Shown piece after piece: positions 1 through 7,679 of a DNA stretch of 64,000 nucleotides. Numbering within the stretch: position 1 is the first letter of the stretch; each line of letters begins with the position of its first letter. The DNA comes from Nitrospirota bacterium. Lineage in GTDB: Bacteria > Nitrospirota > UBA9217. A program made the position numbers and the translations under genes. Under the pieces are notes generated by a model. The model was not told the origin of the DNA. It ran no database searches and saw only the letters and a list, made by a program, of their open reading frames with translations. Location of the stretch: positions 62,001 to 126,000 of the forward strand of contig JALNZF010000004.1 in NCBI GenBank assembly GCA_023229435.1, in the 5' to 3' direction.

Positions 1-7
1 TGCGATC

Positions 8-1051
8 ATGATAGTGAACCTTTTCCTCTCCAGTCATGTCTGGACCGCACCCCTCAATGCTTTCGGCGTACGCCAACATGTGGCGGCACTGTATGAAGAA
101 GTATTTCGGGGCAGTGAGGTCAGAGTGTACCCCAGGAATCGTGAGGGCGGTTTGCTGGTCAATGGACTGCGGCATCTGCCTGCTCTCCTGTCAGGCGGAA
201 TCAACGTCCTTACACAGGGCTACCCAATCGTGACTGGCGCCCTGGCGACCTGGATTACCCGAAATCCGCGCCTCATCGTACATACGTGGAAAGTGCCGGG
301 GTTTTCAGACGAGCGGATGTCCGCAAAAGTGAACGATCTTCTGCTGCGCCGGGTGATCAACCGTGCGCGCGCGGTTGTTGTTGTAAGCAAGCTCCAGAGA
401 CGTCAACTTGAAGCGCTCGGGGTATCTTGCCCAGTCGTGTTCGCCCCGGTGTCAGTGGATAGTGCGTTTTGGCGCGCAGACCCGGAGGACCTTGATGCGG
501 TACTGATGCATTTTGGCCTGGCAAAGCACGGTTATATTTTGACGGCAGGCGGGCCCGATCGAGACGAGGTTTATGCTGCCAGGGTGGCCAGAATATTGGA
601 GGTGCCCTATGTCCGGGCCAGTTGGGATATCCATACTGCCGAGCGCTCGCGACTACAACTTGCCCGTGAAGGTTTGGAAAATTACTCCCGAATCCTCAAT
701 AATCCTTCCGATGTTGAATTGAGGGCTCTATATGCCGGAGCACACGTGGTTTGTTTGCCAACACTGACGAGGACAAATCCTGCAGGTCTTACCTCTCTTG
801 TGACGGCCATGGCTTGTGGGGCGGCAGTTGCCATACCGGAGACTATAGCAGAGGGCTACATCGAGGATGGGACGAATGGTCTGGTGTTCAGGGGATCTCC
901 GGATGAATTTGCCGCGCGAACGCTTTCTCTACATGATAAGCTGCCTTTAATCCGGCAGAAGGCGCGGCAGTTTGCGGAAAATGAATTGAATACCATAACT
1001 GTGGCAAAGCACTTAAAAACCAAACTTCAAACTCAGCGAGTATTGGATTAG
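8..1051 (+). CDS. GT4-type glycosyltransferase
   Basis: This is a 347-residue GT-B fold glycosyltransferase, probably cytoplasmic, transferring a sugar from a nucleotide donor onto a growing exopolysaccharide repeat unit. The C-terminal half has the donor-binding region typical of group 1 glycosyltransferases: an NPAGLTSLVTAMACG stretch followed by acidic residues and an EDGTNGLVF segment. No signal peptide or membrane segment is visible. The ATG lies only 7 bases from the window edge, so an upstream start cannot be excluded, although the protein already begins with a normal first beta strand (MIVNLFLSS). A polymerase-like membrane gene follows after 4 bases, which suggests one operon. The sugar specificity cannot be read from sequence. 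Confidence 0.85.
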   Translation: MIVNLFLSSHVWTAPLNAFGVRQHVAALYEEVFRGSEVRVYPRNREGGLLVNGLRHLPALLSGGINVLTQGYPIVTGALATWITRNPRLIVHTWKVPGFSDERMSAKVNDLLLRRVINRARAVVVVSKLQRRQLEALGVSCPVVFAPVSVDSAFWRADPEDLDAVLMHFGLAKHGYILTAGGPDRDEVYAARVARILEVPYVRASWDIHTAERSRLQLAREGLENYSRILNNPSDVELRALYAGAHVVCLPTLTRTNPAGLTSLVTAMACGAAVAIPETIAEGYIEDGTNGLVFRGSPDEFAARTLSLHDKLPLIRQKARQFAENELNTITVAKHLKTKLQTQRVLD

Positions 1052-1055
1052 TCGA

Positions 1056-2399
1056 ATGGCACAAATCATGTTAATAATAATGTCAGCAATTCTCATGCTG
1101 GCAATGTTTGCGTATGGGCGAGCACGAAAAACTGACTTTGATATGCTCGATATGTTTTTCTTGATGGTTATGCTTTATTTCGGTGTTTATAGTTTTATTG
1201 ATGCGATGGTTAACGAAGTTGTTGGTAAAAGTGCCTTGGTTGTGATGGATACTTTTATCTTGATATTTACAGCACTCTTTGCTACCCGTTTACTTTATCT
1301 AAAGCTTCCCTTGAGAGTCAGGAACGTACTGCAGTTTAATTACCTGATAAATCAATGGGCCGATGTTGATCATAAGGTGGTTGGTTTTTTTGCCGCTTCG
1401 GTTGTTGCTTTCAGTGTCTATATATATTTTGACTTCGGGATTTTAGCAACATACTCCGGAGTAGAACTTGAATTGCTTGGCATCTCGGCGCCTTCGTGGG
1501 TTGGTCCTGTTAAGAGCTTAATGAGTGGCATCGGCTTTGCTGTATATGTTTTTATTGTGGCTTCATTATTAAAAGGGAAAATAAAACTATTATCAATATT
1601 TAATGTAGTAATGTTTGTTATGACAGCCATTCTTGCTCTTGAGGGCCGAAGGGCAACTCTTGAATTATTATTAGTCGCGTTTGTTATGTGGTCGTGTTCA
1701 CGGCGAAGGAATGTTTATTCCATTAAATATGTGCCATATGTAGTTAGTTTGTTCATTTTAATTATTTTGGCCAGCAATATATATCAGACATATCGGCAGG
1801 ATCTGTTTTCCATCGAGGCTAGAATTGAAAATAGAGAAATAACGGGCGTGATACCTGCACTTGCAAATATTGACGCCACTATCGATAATCTTAAAGATCG
1901 CTCTGCCATGTGGAATTTTAATTATATGATTATGTCTGAACAAGTAGATAACATATCGAAAATATTTTATGGTGACTTGGGTTGGCAAGCCTTTCTCAAT
2001 TCAATCCCGACGTTATTATGGAGATCAAAAGAAGTAGTGGATATAGACGAAATGATTGCCACTTTCTATGGTTTTGAGATGATTGATTATCCGACCAATA
2101 ATTTCGCTTGTCTTTTGGCGGATTATGGTATTTTAATGATAGTTGCTATTCCCATCATATATTTTGTTGTATTATTCCTTGTTGCATACTGTCATTTTAG
2201 ATTTCCAAGTAAACCGCTATTTTTACTCGTCTCAACATTTAGCTTACAATATCTTATTAAAGTAGAGAACTCGTATGGTGACATATTTGTATTGCTTAGA
2301 AATGTTATCTTGTTAATAGTTTTGTTCATTATTGTTCGCTGGATTAGTCACTCATCTCGTATTGTGGCGCGCGCCAATTATTATGACAGGGCGTCATAG
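1056..2399 (+). CDS. Wzy-like O-antigen/exopolysaccharide polymerase
   Basis: This 447-residue integral membrane protein has about ten hydrophobic segments spread along its length and one long hydrophilic region at roughly residues 255-345. That pattern is typical of Wzy polymerases, which join undecaprenyl-linked repeat units on the periplasmic side. Wzy proteins share little sequence, so the call rests on topology and on its place between two glycosyltransferases. Base composition is markedly AT-rich compared with the rest of the window, as is common for transferred polysaccharide genes. It starts 4 bases after the first glycosyltransferase. About 110 bases without a gene follow before the next one. 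A flippase (Wzx) is not seen in the window. Confidence 0.65.
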   Translation: MAQIMLIIMSAILMLAMFAYGRARKTDFDMLDMFFLMVMLYFGVYSFIDAMVNEVVGKSALVVMDTFILIFTALFATRLLYLKLPLRVRNVLQFNYLINQWADVDHKVVGFFAASVVAFSVYIYFDFGILATYSGVELELLGISAPSWVGPVKSLMSGIGFAVYVFIVASLLKGKIKLLSIFNVVMFVMTAILALEGRRATLELLLVAFVMWSCSRRRNVYSIKYVPYVVSLFILIILASNIYQTYRQDLFSIEARIENREITGVIPALANIDATIDNLKDRSAMWNFNYMIMSEQVDNISKIFYGDLGWQAFLNSIPTLLWRSKEVVDIDEMIATFYGFEMIDYPTNNFACLLADYGILMIVAIPIIYFVVLFLVAYCHFRFPSKPLFLLVSTFSLQYLIKVENSYGDIFVLLRNVILLIVLFIIVRWISHSSRIVARANYYDRAS

Positions 2400-2510
2400 A
2401 GGCGATGACCTGTAGAATGCTGAAGTAATTTGAAATAAGGTTGGAACAATTAGTGATTTGGGGCAATTGACGCTGGCGAGATTGACTGATTAATTTAAGG
2501 ATTTGTCTTG

Positions 2511-3689
2511 ATGAAAGTTCTCCATGTAATACCAAGCTTGAGTGAAAATCTTGATGGGCCTGCAAACGCCATTGGGAAGATGTGCAAAGGTTTAGTTGTT
2601 GAGGGGGTCGATATTACAATTTATACGACGGACCTGCATCCTATTAATTACGATAGTCTCAAGGGTCTGGAAGTGAGGGTATTTAAAACATTTAAAAAAA
2701 GCAATTACTGTTTCAGCGCGGGTTTATGGTTGACATTGAAAAAGAATATATCGCAATATGACATTGTTCACATACACGCATTATGGGTCTTTCCTTCAAC
2801 AATAGCAGCGTATCTATCAAGAAAAAAGAAAGTCCCCTATATCATCAGGACGTGCGGTATGCTGGATTATTACAGCGTAACTCATGATAAATGGAAGCAT
2901 TTTAAAAAAAGGCTCTATTTTAATATATTTGAACGTCATAATTTGAATTTAGCTTCCGCCATTCACTTTACCTCTTTGGAAGAGCAGAAAAGAACGGAGC
3001 ATCTGAACATTAAATCCTCATCCTTGATTTTGCCGGTCGGGGTAGAAATAGGCGAGTTTATTGATCTGCCTGCGAAAGGGTGTTTCAGGGCACGGTATCC
3101 TTTTTTAAAAGATAAGAAAATAATTCTATTTTTGGGACGAATCCATTATAAAAAGGGATTGGAAATACTTCTCGACGCGTATAAGAGGATATCGGATAGA
3201 ACGGATAAAGCGCATCTCGTTATTGCAGGCCCTGACAATGATGGATATGAAGAACATTTGAAGAAAAAAGTCAGCAAGCTTGAGCTCAACGACAAAGTTC
3301 TTTTCACCGGACTGGTGAAAGGGAAACAAAAAATAGAGGCCTTTACTGATGCTGATGTTTTCTGCCTGCCTTCATTTCAGGAAAACTTCGGCATTGCCGT
3401 GGTCGAGGCCATGGCTGCACAGCTCCCTGTGGTGATAAGCGACCAGGTCAATATTCATGCTGAAATCTCTGACGCGAAAGCTGGATTCGTTACCCCGTGC
3501 GATCCGGAAGAAGTGGCTGATGCAATAATGCAAATAATAAGCAATGATACACTGAAGGGCAAAATGGGGTTGAATGCCCGTCAACTTGTTTTTAATAAGT
3601 TTTCATGGGACAGGATAGCGAAGAAGATGACGGAAAACTACCAAAGGATCATTCAAGAGTATAAGAGCGATGAGAGTCCTGTTAATTAA
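2511..3689 (+). CDS. GT4-type glycosyltransferase
   Basis: This is a 392-residue retaining GT-B glycosyltransferase of the WcaI/PssC-like group 1 class. The N-terminal acceptor domain begins MKVLHVIPSL and carries the usual HIHALW motif near residue 85. The C-terminal domain has a FLGRIHYKKG loop and the E-x7-E donor site in QENFGIAVVEAMA. The ATG at 2511 was chosen because it follows an AAGG ribosome-binding site and gives the canonical N terminus; a TTG directly before it would add one residue. The gene is AT-rich like the polymerase before it. It overlaps the radical SAM gene by 20 bases, so the two are probably co-translated. Confidence 0.9.
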   Translation: MKVLHVIPSLSENLDGPANAIGKMCKGLVVEGVDITIYTTDLHPINYDSLKGLEVRVFKTFKKSNYCFSAGLWLTLKKNISQYDIVHIHALWVFPSTIAAYLSRKKKVPYIIRTCGMLDYYSVTHDKWKHFKKRLYFNIFERHNLNLASAIHFTSLEEQKRTEHLNIKSSSLILPVGVEIGEFIDLPAKGCFRARYPFLKDKKIILFLGRIHYKKGLEILLDAYKRISDRTDKAHLVIAGPDNDGYEEHLKKKVSKLELNDKVLFTGLVKGKQKIEAFTDADVFCLPSFQENFGIAVVEAMAAQLPVVISDQVNIHAEISDAKAGFVTPCDPEEVADAIMQIISNDTLKGKMGLNARQLVFNKFSWDRIAKKMTENYQRIIQEYKSDESPVN

Positions 3690-5166
3690 GCCGCCGATTA
3701 CGTATTATAAAAGTGATATCGAATACTCGCCCTATGAGCCGCTGGGTTTGATGTATCTGGCGGCGTATTTACGAAAATATAGCGGCTGCGAGGTTAAACT
3801 GCTGGATGCTTCAGCGCGGATTGACTTAAAGCGATGGGAAGGCGATTTCTTAAAATACGGATATACCGATGAAATGATCGTTCGTGAAGTTGTAAATTAT
3901 CAGCCCGATTTGGTCGGCATATCCTCCATGTTCACGATCAACTCAAAAGGGGTCCATGATACTGCAGGGCTCATCAAAAAAACAGCGAGAGAAATTCCGA
4001 TTATTATCGGCGGAGCCCATGCTTCGGCGTTTCCTCACTGGGTGCTGAAGGACGACAATGTGTCTGCGGTTGTTAAGGGGGAGGGCGAGAAAACATTATT
4101 GGCAATAGCGGACCGCATCGTAAACAAAAAAAGCTTTCTTGATCTGGACGGGGTCGTTTTCAGAAACGTCGATGGTATTGTTGAAAATCGCGCCAGAGAA
4201 TATATCGCCGATCTTGATACCATCCCGTTCCCGGCGAGAGACTTGCTCGATATGAATGTTTATTTCAACGAGAAATACAATTACAGTCATTCAATGTCGC
4301 CGCCGAGAACAACAATAGTATCAAGCAGGGGATGTCCCTACAGATGCACGTTCTGTTCGATACACTCACTCTGGAGGCACACGTACCGGATGCGCAGCGC
4401 TCAAAATGTCGCGGATGAGATCGAACATCTGAAAAATGAGTATCGCGTGAGAGAGGTCGCTTTTTTTGATGACAATCTGACCGTCAGCAAGAAACGAATG
4501 ATCGCTATTTGCGATGAAATAGTTGGAAGGAAACTCGATATCCACTGGTGTACTCCAAACGGCATCGCCATATGGACTCTGGACAAGGAGGTGCTGTCGA
4601 AGATGCGGGAAAGCGGATGCTATAAATTGACGTTTGGAATAGAGACGGCATCGCCGAATACACAGAAGTTCATCAGAAAAGAACACATTGATCTTAACAA
4701 ATCAAAAGAGCTTATTCGCTATTGCAATGAGATCGGCATCTGGACACATTCGACATTTATCATCGGATTTCCTTATGAAACCGAAGCGGATATTATGAAA
4801 ACGATCGACTATGCGGTAAGTTGCGGTGTTGATATGGCAACCTTCTTTATTGCAACCCCCTATCCCGGGACGGAGATGTACGATATTTACAAGAAGGAGA
4901 ACTTATTGCCGGATGTCGGCGCGTCTAACGCACTTGAATGGCTTGGAGCTGTTAACAAGGCAATGTGTGATACAAAATATTTAAAATTAGAGCAAATTGA
5001 GAGGTTTATTGCCCTGGCCCAAAGAAAAGTGTACCTGGACAGGGCCATCAGCTTTTTGAACCCACTCAGGGCGTTTCCTAAAATCAAAGGAAAAGACGAA
5101 ATCAGATATTTTGTTAAACAGTTATATTCGTATTCTAAAAGACTGCTCAAGAGTCTGCATAAATGA
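3670..5166 (+). CDS. B12-binding radical SAM protein
   Basis: This is a 498-residue protein with an N-terminal cobalamin-binding domain (residues 1-150, including IIGGAHASAFP) and a radical SAM domain with the iron-sulfur motif CPYRCTFC at Cys222, Cys226 and Cys229. Class B enzymes of this kind use cobalamin and S-adenosylmethionine for methylation or rearrangement at unactivated carbons. The substrate is unknown. Its position inside a polysaccharide operon, overlapping a glycosyltransferase by 20 bases, suggests modification of a sugar or lipid carrier, but that is inference. The ATG start is fixed by the overlap and by the family-typical MRVLLIKPP start. A PssD-like gene follows 22 bases later. 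Confidence 0.88.
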   Translation: MRVLLIKPPITYYKSDIEYSPYEPLGLMYLAAYLRKYSGCEVKLLDASARIDLKRWEGDFLKYGYTDEMIVREVVNYQPDLVGISSMFTINSKGVHDTAGLIKKTAREIPIIIGGAHASAFPHWVLKDDNVSAVVKGEGEKTLLAIADRIVNKKSFLDLDGVVFRNVDGIVENRAREYIADLDTIPFPARDLLDMNVYFNEKYNYSHSMSPPRTTIVSSRGCPYRCTFCSIHSLWRHTYRMRSAQNVADEIEHLKNEYRVREVAFFDDNLTVSKKRMIAICDEIVGRKLDIHWCTPNGIAIWTLDKEVLSKMRESGCYKLTFGIETASPNTQKFIRKEHIDLNKSKELIRYCNEIGIWTHSTFIIGFPYETEADIMKTIDYAVSCGVDMATFFIATPYPGTEMYDIYKKENLLPDVGASNALEWLGAVNKAMCDTKYLKLEQIERFIALAQRKVYLDRAISFLNPLRAFPKIKGKDEIRYFVKQLYSYSKRLLKSLHK

Positions 5167-5188
5167 AACTATCCTTCGTGAGGAACCA

Positions 5189-5632
5189 TTGAAAATATGC
5201 ATCGTGTCATCCTGTGGCGGTCACCTGACCGAAGTCCGGTGTTTGAAACCTGCCTACGAGGCTTATGAGTACTTCTATGTCTTGAACGATAAGGCGATCC
5301 TGCCTGCCGATATGCGGGACAGAACGTATTTCATGGCGCATTCTGAGCGTGACAAGAAGTTTTTTATCAACCTTTTGGAAGCGTTTCAAATCTTGCGTAA
5401 GGAAAAACCGGACGTGATACTGAGCACCGGTGCAGGGCCGGCGGTTCCTTTTGCCATTGTCGGGCGGTTTTTATTCAGGACGCGCGTGCTATTTATAGAA
5501 ACAGTTACGAGAATTAACAAACCTTCCCTGACGGGTCGAATAATGTACTGGCTGGCCCATGATTTCTTCTATCAATGGAAAACCCTGCGACAGTTCTTCC
5601 CAAAAGCAAAATACGGGGGACCATTATTGTGA
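5189..5632 (+). CDS. pssD: PssD/Alg14-like glycosyltransferase subunit
   Basis: This 147-residue protein resembles PssD/EpsE/Alg14, the membrane-anchoring acceptor-binding half of a split GT28-type glycosyltransferase. The N-terminal ICIVSSCGGHLTEV motif and the LSTGAGPAVPFA motif are characteristic. A TTG start at 5189 is preferred because an AGGA ribosome-binding site lies 4 bases further back than the ideal spacing minimum and the family begins with this strand; an ATG start at 5111 would overlap the radical SAM gene deeply. Its stop codon overlaps the GTG start of the partner subunit gene. The pair together typically adds a glucuronic acid or similar sugar to a lipid-linked intermediate. 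Confidence 0.8.
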   Translation: MKICIVSSCGGHLTEVRCLKPAYEAYEYFYVLNDKAILPADMRDRTYFMAHSERDKKFFINLLEAFQILRKEKPDVILSTGAGPAVPFAIVGRFLFRTRVLFIETVTRINKPSLTGRIMYWLAHDFFYQWKTLRQFFPKAKYGGPLL

Positions 5633-6141
5633 CGACCTTTGTTTCAGTAGGAAATGCCACCCAACCTTTTGACCGTCTGATCGAGGCGGTTTTACGAATT
5701 GCCTCCAGACTGCCTCAGCCGGTTATTGTGCAGCACGGGAATACTCTTTTACAATGTACAGGGTGCATCTCAAGGCCATTTATGGAAATGACTGAATTCA
5801 GTCAGCATGTTGAGAAGGCAGAGTTACTGATTCTTCACGCGGGTGCGGGGTCAGTAATTCAGGCCATCCAGGCGGGGAAAGTTCCGGTGGTCATGCCGAG
5901 ACGGGCAAAGTATGGCGAGCACGTGGATGACCATCAGTTGGAGTTTGCGCGGGCCCTGGCAGAAATGGGTAAAGTTGTGGTTGCTGAAGAACCGGAAGAT
6001 TTGATTATTGCGATAGAAGAGGCAAGAAAGCGGCAAGGCATGGCGCACGCTTTGAATAAACGCCCCCCTCTGGTTGACTTGATTGACGAGACATTGCGGG
6101 AGTATGCGAAGACTTTTGAGAAAGCAACAACGCAGGATTAA
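5629..6141 (+). CDS. pssE: PssE/Alg13-like glycosyltransferase subunit
   Basis: This is the 170-residue catalytic, donor-binding partner of the PssD-like protein, matching the GT28 C-terminal domain (Alg13/PssE). The opening TTFVSVGNATQPFDRL and the LILHAGAGSVIQAI motif are family hallmarks; the latter binds the UDP-sugar. The GTG at 5629 is chosen over an upstream ATG at 5575 because it follows a GGGGGA ribosome-binding site and places the strand motif at the N terminus. GTGA (5629-5632) serves as both start of this gene and stop of pssD, a classic coupling arrangement for a two-subunit enzyme. The donor sugar is not determinable here. Confidence 0.82.
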   Translation: MTTFVSVGNATQPFDRLIEAVLRIASRLPQPVIVQHGNTLLQCTGCISRPFMEMTEFSQHVEKAELLILHAGAGSVIQAIQAGKVPVVMPRRAKYGEHVDDHQLEFARALAEMGKVVVAEEPEDLIIAIEEARKRQGMAHALNKRPPLVDLIDETLREYAKTFEKATTQD

Positions 6142-6188
6142 TCATTGAGTTAGTTATAAAGGGACATTACGCATTGGAGGTGTGAGCC

Positions 6189-6782
6189 ATTACCAGAAAA
6201 CGAATACTCATTTCAGGCTTTGCAGTCTTGCTTCTGATCGCCGGCATCGCGTTCTTCATCAAGGCGGGATCGCTGCTCACCGTTCCCAAATCTGCCACCA
6301 AACCCGCCGACCTGATCGTCATTCTGGGCGGCGAGACCGGCGCCAGATCGATCCGTGGACTTGAACTCTACCGGGAGGGGCTTTCTTCACAGATTCTTCT
6401 GACCGGTATTGAGTATGGAGAGCTTCAGACGCAGCAAAGCTATCTTGACTGGCGCGCGCAATTTCTCATCTCATCGGGTGTTCCCAAAGGCCGGATCCTC
6501 TTTGATCTCCGTGCAAGGAATTCCTGGGAGGAAGCGGAAAATACCCTGGAACTGATGAAGCACAAAGGGTGGCATCGGGTGATCGTCGTCAGCGATCCGC
6601 CGCATCTGCGCCGACTTGACTGGGTCTGGGGTAAAATATTCAAAGATAGTGGTATCGAGTATTCCCTGAGCGCCTCGCATCCTTCCTGGTGGGATGAAAA
6701 GAAATGGTGGAGCAACGAGATGTCCATGAAGTTTGTGACCATGGAGTATTTGAAGATTGGGTATTATGTTTTGAAGTATTAG
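6189..6782 (+). CDS. DUF218/YdcF-SanA family membrane protein
   Basis: This is a DUF218 protein with one N-terminal membrane segment and a periplasmic domain (DLIVILGGETGARS near residue 40, SWEEAENT and VVSDPPHLRR later). Relatives such as SanA and ElyC act in envelope or carrier-lipid metabolism; the precise reaction is unknown. The start is unusual. No ATG or GTG in this frame precedes the membrane segment. A TTG at 6228 lies inside that segment. An ATT at 6189 sits 8 bases after a strong GGAGG (6176-6180) and would give ITRKRILISG, a normal positive-inside N terminus. The ATT is therefore the best candidate, giving 197 residues. A sequencing error is the alternative. Confidence 0.78.
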   Translation: MTRKRILISGFAVLLLIAGIAFFIKAGSLLTVPKSATKPADLIVILGGETGARSIRGLELYREGLSSQILLTGIEYGELQTQQSYLDWRAQFLISSGVPKGRILFDLRARNSWEEAENTLELMKHKGWHRVIVVSDPPHLRRLDWVWGKIFKDSGIEYSLSASHPSWWDEKKWWSNEMSMKFVTMEYLKIGYYVLKY

Positions 6783-6796
6783 CGAACAAGCGCTTT

Positions 6797-6905
6797 AGTT
6801 CAAGGTTCAGGGTTCAAAGTTAATAGTTCGGAGTTGGGAGACTTCGACGAGCTCAGTCGAGTCGTTCGGAGTGCGGAATTTAACCTTGAACCTTGTGCAT
6901 CGAAC
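6797..6905 (+). repeat. GTTCAAGG-type degenerate intergenic repeat
   Basis: The tract begins with tandem GTTCAAGG/GTTCAGGG units and ends with AACCTTGAACCTTG. The two ends can pair over about 14 bases with one G-T wobble, so the RNA could form a long hairpin directly downstream of the DUF218 gene. It belongs to a dispersed family seen repeatedly in this window. Confidence 0.7.
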
Positions 6906-6949
6906 TTATTTTGTCGAAAAAACGGTGAGTTGAACTGCGAAGGGGCACT

Positions 6950-7192
6950 CTATAGCGTTTTAATGAGATCGTCCTTGCTGATATTGTTCCAGAGGCTTAC
7001 TTTTGAGAGGATATCATTCAGTGTTCCTTTTGCCAACATCTTATGGTCCGGGACGGTGACATGATGTTCTCCCGTAGTTGTTGTTTTGCGAAGCCTGACA
7101 TGGCTTCCTTTCTGCCTGGTCACCTGATATCCGAGTTTTTGAAGACCTCGGATCAAGTCCTGTCCGCTGATTTGCGGCAGCTTAGGCGACAC
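6950..7192 (-). CDS. hicA: HicA-family mRNA interferase toxin
   Basis: This 80-residue protein has the small double-stranded-RNA-binding fold of HicA toxins, with the conserved glycine and catalytic histidine in QKGSHVRLRK. HicA cleaves mRNA and is neutralised by HicB. It follows the HicB-like gene with an 11-base overlap, so antitoxin precedes toxin, the reverse of the usual hicA-hicB order. The cassette lies on the minus strand inside a plus-strand polysaccharide locus, as expected for a mobile stability module. Confidence 0.85.
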   Translation of the reverse strand: MSPKLPQISGQDLIRGLQKLGYQVTRQKGSHVRLRKTTTTGEHHVTVPDHKMLAKGTLNDILSKVSLWNNISKDDLIKTL

Positions 7193-7391
7193 CGGTAAGC
7201 TCCATTTCAGACATTACAAGAATTTCCACTGATTTGCCCTTGTGAAGCTCTTCTTCAAGGTGCAAAGATACGGCCTCTTTTATATTTTTCAATAACTCCT
7301 CATACGTTGAGCCCTGAGTAAAGATATCCTCATCAGTGCCCCTTGCGCACCAATATTCACCATCAAAGTAGGTGTCCATTTTAACAAGCAT
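7182..7391 (-). CDS. hicB: HicB-like antitoxin
   Basis: This is a 69-residue protein with the partial RNase-H-like fold of HicB antitoxins (MDTYFDGEYWCARG, then a helix with KNIKEAVSLHLEEEL). It is expected to bind and silence the adjacent HicA toxin. The ATG at 7391 is chosen because it lies shortly after a GGAGGG site on the minus strand; a longer version starting at 7448 would lack that site and begin with non-homologous sequence. No separate DNA-binding domain is visible, so autoregulation would need another element. Confidence 0.82.
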   Translation of the reverse strand: MLVKMDTYFDGEYWCARGTDEDIFTQGSTYEELLKNIKEAVSLHLEEELHKGKSVEILVMSEMELTGVA

Positions 7392-7433
7392 ATAAAATCC
7401 CTCCTTATTATCAATTGATTCTGCTTGACTCCT

Positions 7434-7471
7434 TCTATATAATAACATATCTGCTGATAGAGGGAAAGCAG
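7434..7471. promoter_or_regulatory. shared 38-base motif, copy 1
   Basis: This stretch (TATATAATAACATATCTG followed by AGAGGGAAAGCAG) matches a second stretch at 11033-11070 that likewise contains TATAATATAGCATATCTG and GAGGGAAAGCAG. Both lie just upstream of minus-strand antitoxin genes. A common promoter or operator is possible, but no clean -35/-10 pair could be placed. Confidence 0.4.
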
Positions 7472-7544
7472 TTTTAAGAGGAGTGGGGCGGATATGTTAT
7501 TCAGGGTTTGAGGATCAGGGTTGATCAGTTCGTAGTTGATGGAT

Positions 7545-7675
7545 GATAGCTGGCAAGCGAACAAGCTATCAAGCGAACAGGCGAACAAGCGTGCAAGATG
7601 GAAAGCCGACAAGCTGACAAGCGAATTAGCTAGTAAGCTGACTCGCTGGCAAGCATGCAAGCTGACAAGAAGGAG
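7545..7675. repeat. degenerate AAGC(T/G)(G/A)ACAAGC tandem tract
   Basis: About ten imperfect units of roughly 12-16 bases built on AAGCGAACAAGCT / AAGCTGACAAG precede the carbamoyltransferase start. The tract is open in the frame of that gene, but the translated segment is low-complexity and resembles nothing in the family. It is read as a non-coding repeat. Confidence 0.6.
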
Positions 7676-7679
7676 TCCA

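Noticed and set aside
7536..7679. N-terminal extension of the carbamoyltransferase
   Set aside because: The segment is made of degenerate AAGCTGACAAG repeats, and a TTG with AAGGAG begins exactly at the family N terminus.
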